Below, one piece after another: positions 6,466-13,669 of a DNA stretch of 19,874 bases; within the stretch, counting starts at the first letter, position 1; each line of letters starts with the position of its first letter. Below the pieces are notes generated by a model, which was not told where the DNA came from, made no database searches, and saw only the letters and a program-made list of their open reading frames with translations. The DNA comes from Betaproteobacteria bacterium (GTDB lineage Bacteria > Pseudomonadota > Gammaproteobacteria > Burkholderiales > Burkholderiaceae_E). Both the position numbers and the translations under genes were made by a program. The stretch is taken from contig RFPW01000020.1 of assembly GCA_009925965.1 (NCBI GenBank), positions 1 to 19,874 on the forward strand, given 5' to 3'.

Positions 6466-8343
6466 AGTGTTGGGTTTCCAGACCTGCCCGATCGAGAGGG
6501 CGGCTACTTTGCGCTGACGACCGTACCAGAGGTTTACAAAGCCTCTCGAAACAAGGACGGCTGAAAAGATCGAGGTCAAAATTCCGAGGCAATGAACGAC
6601 TGCGAAGCCGCGCACGGGGCCGGAGCCGAACACCAGTAGCGCCAGCCCTGCGATCAGGGTTGTGACGTTGGAATCAAGAATCGTGGCCCACGCGCGTTCA
6701 TAACCTGTCACGATCGCAATTTGAGGGCTGGCGCCATTGCGAAGTTCTTCCCGCACACGCTCGTTGATTAGCACGTTGGCATCGATCGCCATGCCGAGTG
6801 TTAAGGCGATGGCTGCAATACCGGGCAGCGTGAGCGTGGCCTGCAGCAGCGAAAGAAGCGCGATCAGAAGCAACAGGTTGGTCGCGAGTGCAAGCGTGGA
6901 AAACACGCCAAAAAGCGCGTAGTACACCATCATGAAGAGCGCGATGGCCGCGAAGCCATAGAGGGTGGAGTGGAATCCCTTGGTGATGTTCTCGACGCCA
7001 AGGCTGGGACCGATGGTTCGCTCTTCGACGATTTCCATCGGTGCGGCCAGTGCCCCCGCACGCAGCAGCAGCGCAAGGTCGGTGGACGCCTGCGGGCTGG
7101 GCATTCCGGTGATCTGGAAGCGCGATCCAAGTTCATCCTGAATGGTTGCAACGGTCAAAACCTCACCGCGACCGCGCTCGAAAAGCACTACGGCCATTGG
7201 TTTGCGGATGTTTTCGCGCGAGACCTCTCGCAACACGCGGCCGGCTGAGGCTTCCAGGTCAATCGCGACTGCGGGGCGCTGGTTCTGATCGAACGTGGCC
7301 TGAGCGCCCGCCAGTTGTTCGCCGGTAAAGATGGTTTGCTTCTTGAGGATCACGGGCGCACCGCGGCCGATCGGAAACAATTCGGAGCCGAACGGAACCG
7401 GTGAGCCACCGGTAAGCGCGGCCTGGGCTTCAGGAGATACGTCGACCAAACGGGCCTCAAGGGTTGCCGTGCGACCAAGGATGTCTTTGGCCCGGGCCGT
7501 GTCCTGCACGCCCGGCAACTGCACCACCACCCGGTCGGCGCCCTGCTGCTGGATGACGGGCTCGGAGGTGCCAAGTTCATTGACCCGTTTGTTCAGCGTC
7601 ACGATGTTCTGTTTGAGCGCGTTCTCGAGAACCTGGGTGCGGGTTTCGGGCTTGAGCGAAATCAGCAGCCGCAGGTCCGTATTCGTTCCATCGGGCCCCG
7701 CCTCGGCGATCTGCAGTCCCGGGATGTCCTCGCTGATCCGGTTGCGCGCGGTGGTGCGGACGACCTCGGCATTGGCGTTGGCGCCCGAATCGGCCCGAAA
7801 ACGCAGCTCAATCGTCTCGCCTGTGCGCAAGATGCCGCCGTGACGAATGCCGCGCTCGCGCAGGTTAGCTCGGATCTCCGAAGCGTATGCATCGATCCGT
7901 TTGAGGACTGCGGCTTTGGTGTCCACTTGTAACAAGAAGTGAACCCCGCCGCGCAGATCGAGCCCCAGATACATGGGGAGGGCGTGAATGGAGGTCAACC
8001 AAGACGGTGTTCGGGCAAGGAGGTTGAGCGCGACCACAAAACTGGGCTCCTGACCCTCAGGCGTCAGGGCCCGCACGAGCGCGTCTTTGGCCTTGAGTTG
8101 TGTGTCGGTATCGCGAAAGCGCACCTTGATGGAGTTGCCATCCTGTAGGAGGCCCTCTTGAACGATATTGGCTTCTTTGAGAGCACGTTCAACCCGCATC
8201 GCCAGAGTTGCGTCAACCCGCGCCGCGACCGCCGAAATCTGAACGGCTGGCGCTTCGCCAAAAAAATTGGGCGCGGTATACAACGCCCCCATGATGAGCG
8301 CAAACACAATCAGGAGATTTTTCCAGAGCGGAAAACGATTCAC
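6463..8343 (-). CDS. secD: Protein translocase subunit SecD
   Basis: 626 residues. TM1 is near 8-26 (FPLWKNLLIVFALIMGALYT), followed by the large P1 periplasmic domain with GLDLRGGVHFLLQVD (about 127-141). A C-terminal block of five helices carries LTLGMAIDANVLINERVREEL, whose Asp near residue 521 corresponds to the essential TM4 Asp of E. coli SecD. The enzyme uses the proton gradient to help complete protein export through SecYEG. The start is a GTG at 8343, fixed by the family N-terminus MNRFPLWKN; no ATG, GTG or TTG lies upstream in frame before a TGA. It lies between yajC and secF in the usual order. The spacer before it holds a 12-base repeat array and no obvious ribosome site. Confidence 0.97.
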   Translation of the reverse strand: MNRFPLWKNLLIVFALIMGALYTAPNFFGEAPAVQISAVAARVDATLAMRVERALKEANIVQEGLLQDGNSIKVRFRDTDTQLKAKDALVRALTPEGQEPSFVVALNLLARTPSWLTSIHALPMYLGLDLRGGVHFLLQVDTKAAVLKRIDAYASEIRANLRERGIRHGGILRTGETIELRFRADSGANANAEVVRTTARNRISEDIPGLQIAEAGPDGTNTDLRLLISLKPETRTQVLENALKQNIVTLNKRVNELGTSEPVIQQQGADRVVVQLPGVQDTARAKDILGRTATLEARLVDVSPEAQAALTGGSPVPFGSELFPIGRGAPVILKKQTIFTGEQLAGAQATFDQNQRPAVAIDLEASAGRVLREVSRENIRKPMAVVLFERGRGEVLTVATIQDELGSRFQITGMPSPQASTDLALLLRAGALAAPMEIVEERTIGPSLGVENITKGFHSTLYGFAAIALFMMVYYALFGVFSTLALATNLLLLIALLSLLQATLTLPGIAAIALTLGMAIDANVLINERVREELRNGASPQIAIVTGYERAWATILDSNVTTLIAGLALLVFGSGPVRGFAVVHCLGILTSIFSAVLVSRGFVNLWYGRQRKVAALSIGQVWKPNT

Positions 8344-8345
8344 GG

Positions 8346-8417
8346 CGGTTTGGTCAACGGTTTGGTCAGCAGGTTGGGGAGCGCCGGAGTTGGCGGGAGG
8401 GGCAGCAGGTTGGTCAA
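8346..8417. repeat. Degenerate 12-base tandem repeat array in the yajC-secD spacer
   Basis: CGGTTTGGTCAA (8346) and CGGTTTGGTCAG (8358) are followed by CAGGTTGGGGAG (8370), two much more diverged units, and CAGGTTGGTCAA (8406): six units in phase. In secD's frame the best copies read as Asp-Gln-Thr-Val and Asp-Gln-Thr-Ala. The array occupies most of the spacer. Confidence 0.7.
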
Positions 8418-8427
8418 ATCAGGGCGG

Positions 8428-8784
8428 TTACTGAATCGCCTTGATCGTGCCCTTTGGCAGCACCTGCTGGACGGCCGATTTTTGCATCTGGACTTCAAAA
8501 ACCTGGTCCGGGCCACGCTCGGCGCTCACCCGGGCGACTTCGACACTGACGTAGGCCTCGCCAATTTTACTGATCTTGCCGACCATGCCGCTGGCAGCCA
8601 ACACTTCATCACCCTTGGCGAGCGAATCGATCATTTGTTTGTGTTCCTTCTGCCGCTTCATTTGCGGGCGGATCATCAGGAAATAGAGCACACCAAACAT
8701 CAGCACAATGGGAAGAAAGCTCATGAGGCTTTCAGTCCCACCGGCGCCAAAAGGGGATTGGGCGAAGGCGGAGGAGATAAACAC
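8428..8784 (-). CDS. yajC: SecDF-associated membrane protein YajC
   Basis: 118 residues from the GTG at 8784, preceded by GGGAG at 8 bases. A TTG at 8790 would give MSVFISSAFAQ and a TTG at 8814 a 128-residue form. GTG is preferred because of the ribosome site and because family members start close to the FISxAFAQ segment. One transmembrane helix follows (SFLPIVLMFGVLYFLMIRP), then the hallmark RPQMKRQKEHKQMIDSLAKGDEV and a small basic C-terminal domain ending VLPKGTIKAI. YajC forms a complex with SecD and SecF at the translocon. The gene lies 47 bases after tgt and 84 bases before secD in the conserved order. Confidence 0.94.
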   Translation of the reverse strand: MFISSAFAQSPFGAGGTESLMSFLPIVLMFGVLYFLMIRPQMKRQKEHKQMIDSLAKGDEVLAASGMVGKISKIGEAYVSVEVARVSAERGPDQVFEVQMQKSAVQQVLPKGTIKAIQ

Positions 8785-8831
8785 GGACAAAGCTCCCGAC
8801 GCGAAAACCGTCAAGTATAGCGGTCGCGCTT

Positions 8832-10022
8832 CTAATCGGTGCTCCCATTGGCGCCGTCCTCGTCAACGCCGCGGCTTCGGTCAGCATGAAATTGTTTGAC
8901 GAAGTCCTGAAACGTGCCGGTTTCAATGGCCACCCGCATTTCCTGCATCAGGGTCAGGTAGTAGTGCAGGTTGTGAATGGTCGCCAGTCGGGCGCCTAGA
9001 ATTTCGTTGACCTTTTGCAAGTGCTGAATATAGGCCCGTGAAAATCCGCCCGCGCAGGCATAGCAGCCGCAACCAGGTTCAATGGGGCGGGGGTCACTAA
9101 ACCAGCGTGCATTGCGCAGCTTCAAGTCGCCAAAACGGGTGAACAACCACCCATTGCGGGCGTTCCGGGTGGGCAGGACACAGTCGAACAGGTCAATCCC
9201 CGCCGCAACACCCTGGACCAGGTCCTCGGGCGTACCGACCCCCATGAGGTAACGTGGTTTGTGTTGGGGTAGGCGGGGCGCGACATGATTGAGGATTCGA
9301 ATCATGTCTTCTTTGGGTTCTCCGACCGAAAGTCCACCGATGGCAAACCCCTCGAAGCCGATTGTGGTCAGCCCGGCCAATGACTCGTCGCGCAAATCGG
9401 TGAACATGCCGCCCTGAACGATCCCAAACAACGCGTTCTGGCCGTCTGCGCCGTTGCTACGGGGCTGGTTTTGACCGAGTCGCTCAAACGCCTCGCGGGA
9501 ACGTCGCGCCCATCGTAGCGAGAGTTGCATCGATTGCGCCGCCTCAGCCGGCGTCGTGAGTTGGCCGTCGGTTTCGTAGGGCGTGCATTCATCGAACACC
9601 ATTGCGATATCGGAATTCAAGGCGTACTGGATGCGCATGGACTCTTCTGGGGTCAACAGGAGGCGATCCCCGTTGATGGGGGAGGCAAAGTGAACCCCTT
9701 GCTCCTCAATTTTTCGGAGCTTGCCGAGACTCCAGACCTGAAACCCGCCGGAGTCAGTCAGGATGGGGTGTGGCCACCGGTTGAATCCATGCAGACCGCC
9801 CAGGGACTGAATCACCTCGGTGCCCGGACGCAACCAGAGATGAAACGTGTTGCCAAGAATGATTCTGGCGCCGACTTCTTCGAGCTCGCGGGGGCTCATC
9901 GCCTTCACCGCTCCATAAGTGCCCACTGGCATGAAAATCGGGGTCTCGACCGTGCCGTGATTCAAGGTGAGGCGGCCACGGCGGGCCTGGCCGTCTGACT
10001 TAAGCAGTTCGTAGTGAAGCAT
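8832..10022 (-). CDS. tgt: tRNA-guanine transglycosylase (queuosine pathway)
   Basis: 396 residues from the ATG at 10022; family length is about 375. The enzyme swaps guanine-34 of GUN-anticodon tRNAs for preQ1. Visible are the catalytic Asp90 in LTDSGGFQVWSL, the substrate-pocket GIVQGG (200-205), the nucleophile Asp280 in DLFDCVLPTRNARNG, and the zinc site CGCYAC (Cys318, Cys320, Cys323) with His350 in ATIHNLHYY. A short insertion (GQNQPRSNGADGQ, about 183-195) precedes NALFGIVQGG, and the tail is extended and acidic; both account for the extra length. The ATG overlaps queA's TGA stop by one base (TGATG), which predicts translational coupling. QueA acts on the tRNA after this enzyme. Confidence 0.97.
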   Translation of the reverse strand: MLHYELLKSDGQARRGRLTLNHGTVETPIFMPVGTYGAVKAMSPRELEEVGARIILGNTFHLWLRPGTEVIQSLGGLHGFNRWPHPILTDSGGFQVWSLGKLRKIEEQGVHFASPINGDRLLLTPEESMRIQYALNSDIAMVFDECTPYETDGQLTTPAEAAQSMQLSLRWARRSREAFERLGQNQPRSNGADGQNALFGIVQGGMFTDLRDESLAGLTTIGFEGFAIGGLSVGEPKEDMIRILNHVAPRLPQHKPRYLMGVGTPEDLVQGVAAGIDLFDCVLPTRNARNGWLFTRFGDLKLRNARWFSDPRPIEPGCGCYACAGGFSRAYIQHLQKVNEILGARLATIHNLHYYLTLMQEMRVAIETGTFQDFVKQFHADRSRGVDEDGANGSTD

Positions 10023-11131
10023 CAAGTCTGGTCCATCAAAGCGGTGTCTATCAAAGCGCGGTCGAGCAGCATGGCGTCCCCGTAACTAAAGAACCGATAA
10101 CCTTGGGCGATGGCATGCTGATAGGCACGGTGGATGGGGGCATACCCAGCAAACGCACACACCAGCATCATGAGCGTCGATCTCGGCAGATGAAAATTGG
10201 TGATGAGCCGGTCGACAATGGCAAATGAATCGCCAGGCTTCAGGAAGAGGCGGGTTTCGTTAGCGCCTGCGGTTACGGATCCGTGAGTCCGGGCCGACGA
10301 CTCGAGGGCTCTGAGCGCGGTGGTGCCGACCGCGATGACCTGATTTCCAGCCTGTTTGGTTCGTGTAATGGCATCGACAGTTGACTGCGGAATCTCGTAG
10401 CGCTCGGCGTGCATTTCATGTTCGTCCAGGTTTTCGACGCGAACGGGTTGGAATGTGCCAGCGCCCACGTAGAGGGTGATCCCTGCCATTCGAACGCCGC
10501 GCTCGTCGAGCGTCTGCAGGAGCGCAGAGTCAAAATGAAGGCCAGCGGTCGGCGCCGCAACTGCACCCGGGCGCGCGGCGAAAACAGTTTGATAGCGTGC
10601 ATCATCCTGTGCTTGCGGAACCCGTGTGATGTAGGGCGGCAATGGCAGTTCGCCGGCGTCGTTGAGGACTTGCTGAATCTCGGCATCGAACTGGATGACA
10701 AAAAACTCCCCCGCCCGCCCGAGCATGGTTGCCCCATAACGAGTCGCCGATGAGGCTGAGGCGGCCCTAGTTGACGGCACGTCGATCCAGATGCAATTTC
10801 CTGGTCGGGGTTTCTTGCTCGCGCGCAGCTGTGCCCAGACGGTGTGTTGATCGAGGACTCGTTCGACCAACAGTTCAAGCCGGCCGCCGGTCTCCCGCTG
10901 ACCATGAAGTCGCGCCCGAATCACTCGGGCGTCGTTGACGATCACGAGGTCACCAGGGGTCAGACAGTCTGGGAGATCGCGGAATTGACGATCGTGAATT
11001 GCGTCGGCGCCCACCTGTAGAAGGCGTGAGGACGCGCGATCGTCCAATGGCGTCTGCGCGATCTGTGCATTTGGCAGATCAAAATCGAAGTCTGAAGTGC
11101 GGTACTGAATCACGGGATTTTGGCGCGGCAT
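10022..11131 (-). CDS. queA: S-adenosylmethionine:tRNA ribosyltransferase-isomerase
   Basis: 369 residues, a little longer than usual (about 350). QueA moves the ribosyl group of SAM onto preQ1 in tRNA to make epoxyqueuosine. Family landmarks in order are FDFDLPNAQIAQTP near the N-terminus, DRASSRLL, LTPGDLVIVNDARVIRARL, GGRLELLVER, LPLPPYI, RYQTVFAARPGAVAAPTAGLHF, GITLYVGAGTFQPVR, HEMHAERYEIP, VGTTALRALES, TRLFLKPG and ITNFHLPRSTLMMLVCAFAG. It is the first gene of the minus-strand block queA-tgt-yajC-secD-secF. The 104 bases between its ATG (11131) and tRNA-Leu must hold its promoter, but I see no convincing -35/-10 pair on this strand. Upstream of the tRNA the two units diverge. Confidence 0.97.
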   Translation of the reverse strand: MPRQNPVIQYRTSDFDFDLPNAQIAQTPLDDRASSRLLQVGADAIHDRQFRDLPDCLTPGDLVIVNDARVIRARLHGQRETGGRLELLVERVLDQHTVWAQLRASKKPRPGNCIWIDVPSTRAASASSATRYGATMLGRAGEFFVIQFDAEIQQVLNDAGELPLPPYITRVPQAQDDARYQTVFAARPGAVAAPTAGLHFDSALLQTLDERGVRMAGITLYVGAGTFQPVRVENLDEHEMHAERYEIPQSTVDAITRTKQAGNQVIAVGTTALRALESSARTHGSVTAGANETRLFLKPGDSFAIVDRLITNFHLPRSTLMMLVCAFAGYAPIHRAYQHAIAQGYRFFSYGDAMLLDRALIDTALMDQT

Positions 11132-11165
11132 TGCGGTGACGAGAGGGTACTTTCAGGGCGCTAGT

Positions 11166-11194
11166 TTGGCTTAACGGCAATTACCGCCGATAAT
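11166..11194 (+). promoter_or_regulatory. Sigma70 promoter of tRNA-Leu with GC-rich discriminator
   Basis: TTGGCT (11166-11171) and GATAAT (11189-11194) are exactly 17 bases apart. They are followed at once by CGGGGC, a GC-rich discriminator of the kind that puts stable-RNA promoters under stringent control. The predicted start near 11201 leaves a leader of about 35 bases before the mature tRNA. Confidence 0.6.
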
Positions 11195-11235
11195 CGGGGC
11201 TCAGAGGTCCAGCGCAGCATGGCGTTGTTCCCAGG

Positions 11236-11321
11236 GCCGGGGTGGCGAAACGGTATACGCACCGCACTCAAAATGCGGCGGGCGAAAGCCCATGAGGGTT
11301 CGATTCCCTCTCCCGGCACCA
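11236..11321 (+). tRNA. tRNA-Leu, anticodon CAA (UUG codon)
   Basis: The sequence folds as a class II (long variable arm) tRNA. The acceptor stem GCCGGGG pairs with TCCCGGC (last pair G-U), and A73 and an encoded CCA follow. The anticodon stem CCGCA/TGCGG holds the loop CTCAAAA, giving anticodon CAA. The variable arm lies around GGGCGAAAGCCC, and the T arm is GAGGGTTCGATTCCCTC. The gene sits between divergent queA and pstS. Confidence 0.95.
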
Positions 11322-11340
11322 GCGCCATTGGCACCAGCGC
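11315..11340. repeat. Direct repeat duplicating the tRNA-Leu 3' end
   Basis: GGCACCAGCGC at 11315-11325 spans the last tRNA bases including CCA and is repeated exactly at 11330-11340, with CATT between. This is either a local duplication or the trace of a tRNA-end recombination event; no integrase or mobile DNA lies nearby. Confidence 0.7.
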
Positions 11341-11342
11341 TG
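11320..11342 (+). terminator. Weak candidate terminator after tRNA-Leu
   Basis: CAGCGC and GCGCTG form a 6-bp stem around an 11-base loop, followed by TTTCTAG. The stem is short and the T run poor, so termination is uncertain. Confidence 0.25.
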
Positions 11343-11353
11343 TTTCTAGACGG

Positions 11354-11371
11354 GTTTCATCGTCTTGACAC
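11354..11371 (+). promoter_or_regulatory. Candidate Pho box upstream of pstS
   Basis: GTTTCAT-CGTC-TTGACAC matches the two-heptamer, 4-base-spacer layout of the PhoB site (CTGTCAT-N4-CTGTCAC) at 10 of 14 heptamer positions. A weak -10 (CATTGT, 11382-11387) lies 10 bases further on, the usual distance for PhoB-activated promoters. The predicted start leaves a leader of about 90 bases before pstS. The site is supported by the gene it precedes but is degenerate. Confidence 0.4.
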
Positions 11372-11414
11372 AATTGATCGTCATTGTGTTGCCTCTTCTC
11401 CAGGTCGGCAGCGG

Positions 11415-11439
11415 ATTCAGCAAGCTTCGGTGGCTGAAT
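11415..11439 (+). other. Stem-loop in the pstS leader
   Basis: ATTCAGC and GCTGAAT are perfect 7-base inverted arms around an 11-base loop, in the untranslated leader 46 bases before the pstS ATG. It might affect mRNA stability; no function is evident. Confidence 0.35.
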
Positions 11440-11484
11440 GGAACAGCTCGACCGAACTGGTTCAATCAAGCTTAAGGAAGAGCA

Positions 11485-12534
11485 ATGCGCATTCAATTTA
11501 GAAACTGGACGGCCGCAGTCGCTTCAATCGCCGCGTTGACTGCGCCCATAATGGTTTCGGCCACCGAGATCACGGGCGCCGGAGCAACATTTCCCGCCCC
11601 GATCTATTCGAAGTGGGCCGAGGCTTACAAAGCGGCCACTGGGGTTCAGATGAACTATCAGGCGGTGGGTTCCGGTGGGGGTGTGAACCAGATCAAGGCA
11701 AAGACTGTCGATTTTGGCGCCAGCGATGATCCGATGAGTGGCGAAGATCTGACCAAGAATGGCCTTCTTCAGTTTCCAGCGGTGATCGGCGGTGTCGTGG
11801 CGGTGGTTAACCTGCCCGGTATTCAGCCAGGTCAACTCAAGATCGATGGCAAGGTACTGGCCGATATCTTCCGCGGGAAGATCACGAAATGGAACGACCC
11901 AGCGATCACCGCGATGAATGCGGGCGTGACGCTCTCCGATACCGCAATCACGCTGGTTTACCGTTCGGATTCGTCCGGCACCACCGCAGTGTTCACGGAC
12001 TATCTCGCCGGTGTTTCTCCTGAGTTCAAGAAAGACGTCGGCGCGGGTAAGACCGTGACCTGGGCCTCGGGTGTTGGTGGCCGTGGTAACGCGGGTGTTG
12101 CTGCCAGCGTAACCAAGGTGGCCGGCTCGATTGGCTATGTCGAGTACGCCTACGCCAAGCAAAACAAGATGATCCACATGGGAATGGTCAACAAAGCCGG
12201 CAAGCTCGTGCAGCCTGATGATCTGACTTTCGCGGCGTCAGCAGCGAAAGCAGACTGGAAGTCGGCGCCTGGTTTCGGTGCCAATCTGAATAATTCGGGC
12301 GAGCCCAATGCATGGCCCATGACCTCAGCGTCGTTCATCCTGATGCATAAGGCCGCGGAAAAAGCGGACCGCTCGGCTGAATCGTTGAAGTTCTTTCAGT
12401 GGGCCTACAAGAATGGTCAGAAACTCGCGATTGATCTTGACTACGTGCCGATCCCAGCCCCAGTCGTGAGCCAGATCGAAGCGACCTTCGCCGAGATCAA
12501 GGACGCTGCAGGCAAGCCGGTCTTGGCGAAGTAA
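11485..12534 (+). CDS. pstS: Phosphate ABC transporter, periplasmic phosphate-binding protein
   Basis: 349 residues. The ATG at 11485 follows AAGGAAG. A signal peptide covers about residues 1-26 (RNWTAAVASIAALTAPIMVSA), and the mature protein opens with TEITGAGATFPAPIYSKWAEAY, the canonical PstS start. Phosphate-contacting segments are visible: GAGATF, AVGSGGGVNQI, VDFGASDDPM and VYRSDSSGTTAVFTDYL. IFRGKITKWNDPAI is another family hallmark. PstS captures phosphate in the periplasm and delivers it to PstCA. It leads pstS-C-A-B-phoU; a hairpin in the 81-base gap to pstC may hold its message level above that of the membrane genes. It is probably induced by PhoB through the upstream Pho-box-like site. 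Confidence 0.97.
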   Translation: MRIQFRNWTAAVASIAALTAPIMVSATEITGAGATFPAPIYSKWAEAYKAATGVQMNYQAVGSGGGVNQIKAKTVDFGASDDPMSGEDLTKNGLLQFPAVIGGVVAVVNLPGIQPGQLKIDGKVLADIFRGKITKWNDPAITAMNAGVTLSDTAITLVYRSDSSGTTAVFTDYLAGVSPEFKKDVGAGKTVTWASGVGGRGNAGVAASVTKVAGSIGYVEYAYAKQNKMIHMGMVNKAGKLVQPDDLTFAASAAKADWKSAPGFGANLNNSGEPNAWPMTSASFILMHKAAEKADRSAESLKFFQWAYKNGQKLAIDLDYVPIPAPVVSQIEATFAEIKDAAGKPVLAK

Positions 12535-12549
12535 TTAAGCCATCAGACC

Positions 12550-12593
12550 CCGCACCCCTCACCGACGAAATTTTGTAAGTGCTGGGGATGCGG
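12550..12593 (+). other. Imperfect hairpin in the pstS-pstC spacer
   Basis: CCGCA-CCCC-CAC pairs with GTG-GGGG-TGCGG across a 16-base loop, with one bulge and one small internal mismatch. It is placed to stabilise the pstS 3' end or cause partial termination before pstC. No strong U tract follows, so full termination is not expected. Confidence 0.5.
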
Positions 12594-12615
12594 CGGGTTT
12601 GCCGACACAAAAGCG

Positions 12616-13632
12616 ATGGACACTATGGCGTTGACTGCGAACAGGACTGTGAACCCGAACTCGAATTCAAATTCGGCCGGTAAAGACGCTAGCGCCCTTG
12701 CCGAGCAGGCAAGGCGCGTCGCCGCCTTCGGATTGCAGGACCGTTTGTTCAAGGCGGTCACTTTTTCTTTCGCTGCTCTTGTCATGCTGGCCCTGGCGGG
12801 AATCCTCGCTTCGTTGTTGATCAAGGCTTGGCCGACCCTCGAGGCCTATGGTGTGGGCTTTTTGGTCGGCACCCGTTGGGCGCCCAATGAGGATGTGTAT
12901 GGTGCCGTGATTGCGGTTTATGGCACCGTAGTGACGTCTGGAATCGCGCTCGCCATCGCGGTTCCAATTAGCTTTGGGATCGCGGTTTTTCTGACTGAGA
13001 CTTGCCCGACGTGGTTGCGTCAACCCCTGGGTACTGCCATCGAGCTGTTGGCTGGCGTTCCTTCAATTATTTTTGGCTTCTGGGGTTTGTTTGTTTTTGC
13101 GCCGATTTTTCAGGAATACGTGCAACCCCTGCTGGCTGCGACCCAACTCCCGCTCTTTTCGGGCCCGCCCATGGGGATCGGCATTCTGACCGCAAGTGTC
13201 ATTTTGGCCCTGATGATCATTCCGTTTATCGCTTCGGTGATGCGCGATGTGTTCCAGACGGTGCCACCTATCCTCAAGGAATCGGCTTACGGACTCGGTT
13301 GTACGACCTGGGAAGTGGTTCGCAATATCGTGTTGCCTTACACGCGGGTTGGGGTGGTGGGCGGCATCATGCTGGGCCTCGGTCGCGCGCTTGGTGAAAC
13401 CATGGCGGTGACGTTTGTGATTGGCAATGCCAATCGTCTGGCGACCAGTCTGTTTGCCCCCGGCAATTCGATTGCGTCGACGCTGGCCAACGAATTTGCC
13501 GAGGCCGCACCTGGGCTACATGTTTCAAGCCTTTTCGCCCTTGGCCTCGTCCTTTTCTTGATTACGTTTATCGTCCTTGCCGCCGCGAAGTTGCTGATTC
13601 AGGCCGGCGAGCGGGCTGCGGGTTCAAAGTAA
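12616..13632 (+). CDS. pstC: Phosphate ABC transporter permease PstC
   Basis: 338 residues with six predicted membrane helices. The first (about 52-70) follows a long polar N-terminus containing an Asn-Ser repeat. Family features are GTRWAPNEDVYGAVIAVYGTVVTS, ELLAGVPSIIFGFWGLFVF, and the EAA-type coupling loop KESAYGLGCTTWEVVRNIVLPY with LGLGRALGETMAV, which contacts PstB. PstC and PstA form the inner-membrane channel. The ATG at 12616 is used, but a second ATG at 12625 is equally possible; neither has a clear ribosome site. The spacer after pstS is 81 bases, and pstA follows after 37 bases. Confidence 0.96.
   Translation: MDTMALTANRTVNPNSNSNSAGKDASALAEQARRVAAFGLQDRLFKAVTFSFAALVMLALAGILASLLIKAWPTLEAYGVGFLVGTRWAPNEDVYGAVIAVYGTVVTSGIALAIAVPISFGIAVFLTETCPTWLRQPLGTAIELLAGVPSIIFGFWGLFVFAPIFQEYVQPLLAATQLPLFSGPPMGIGILTASVILALMIIPFIASVMRDVFQTVPPILKESAYGLGCTTWEVVRNIVLPYTRVGVVGGIMLGLGRALGETMAVTFVIGNANRLATSLFAPGNSIASTLANEFAEAAPGLHVSSLFALGLVLFLITFIVLAAAKLLIQAGERAAGSK
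12652..12675 (+). repeat. Asn-Ser dipeptide repeat in the PstC N-terminus
   Basis: Codons AAC CCG, AAC TCG, AAT TCA and AAT TCG encode N-P-N-S-N-S-N-S. This is a 6-base periodic stretch in the cytoplasmic tail before the first membrane helix, in frame and apparently harmless. Confidence 0.7.
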
Positions 13633-13669
13633 GCGCTGACGCGCGCCAAGCGTACGAAGGAAACCGACG

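Noticed and set aside
8158..8820. 220-residue plus-strand ORF opposite secD and yajC
   Set aside because: It is a shadow of the well-supported minus-strand yajC and secD genes, spans their spacer, and resembles no family.
8801..8820. TATACT as a -10 for a yajC-secDF internal promoter
   Set aside because: No acceptable -35 hexamer lies 15-19 bases upstream, and part of the region is needed for the yajC start.
11161..11496. Minus-strand ORF of 111 residues containing GEGIEPSWAFARR
   Set aside because: This peptide is the antisense translation of a tRNA gene, a well-known false annotation. It covers tRNA-Leu and has no independent coding support.
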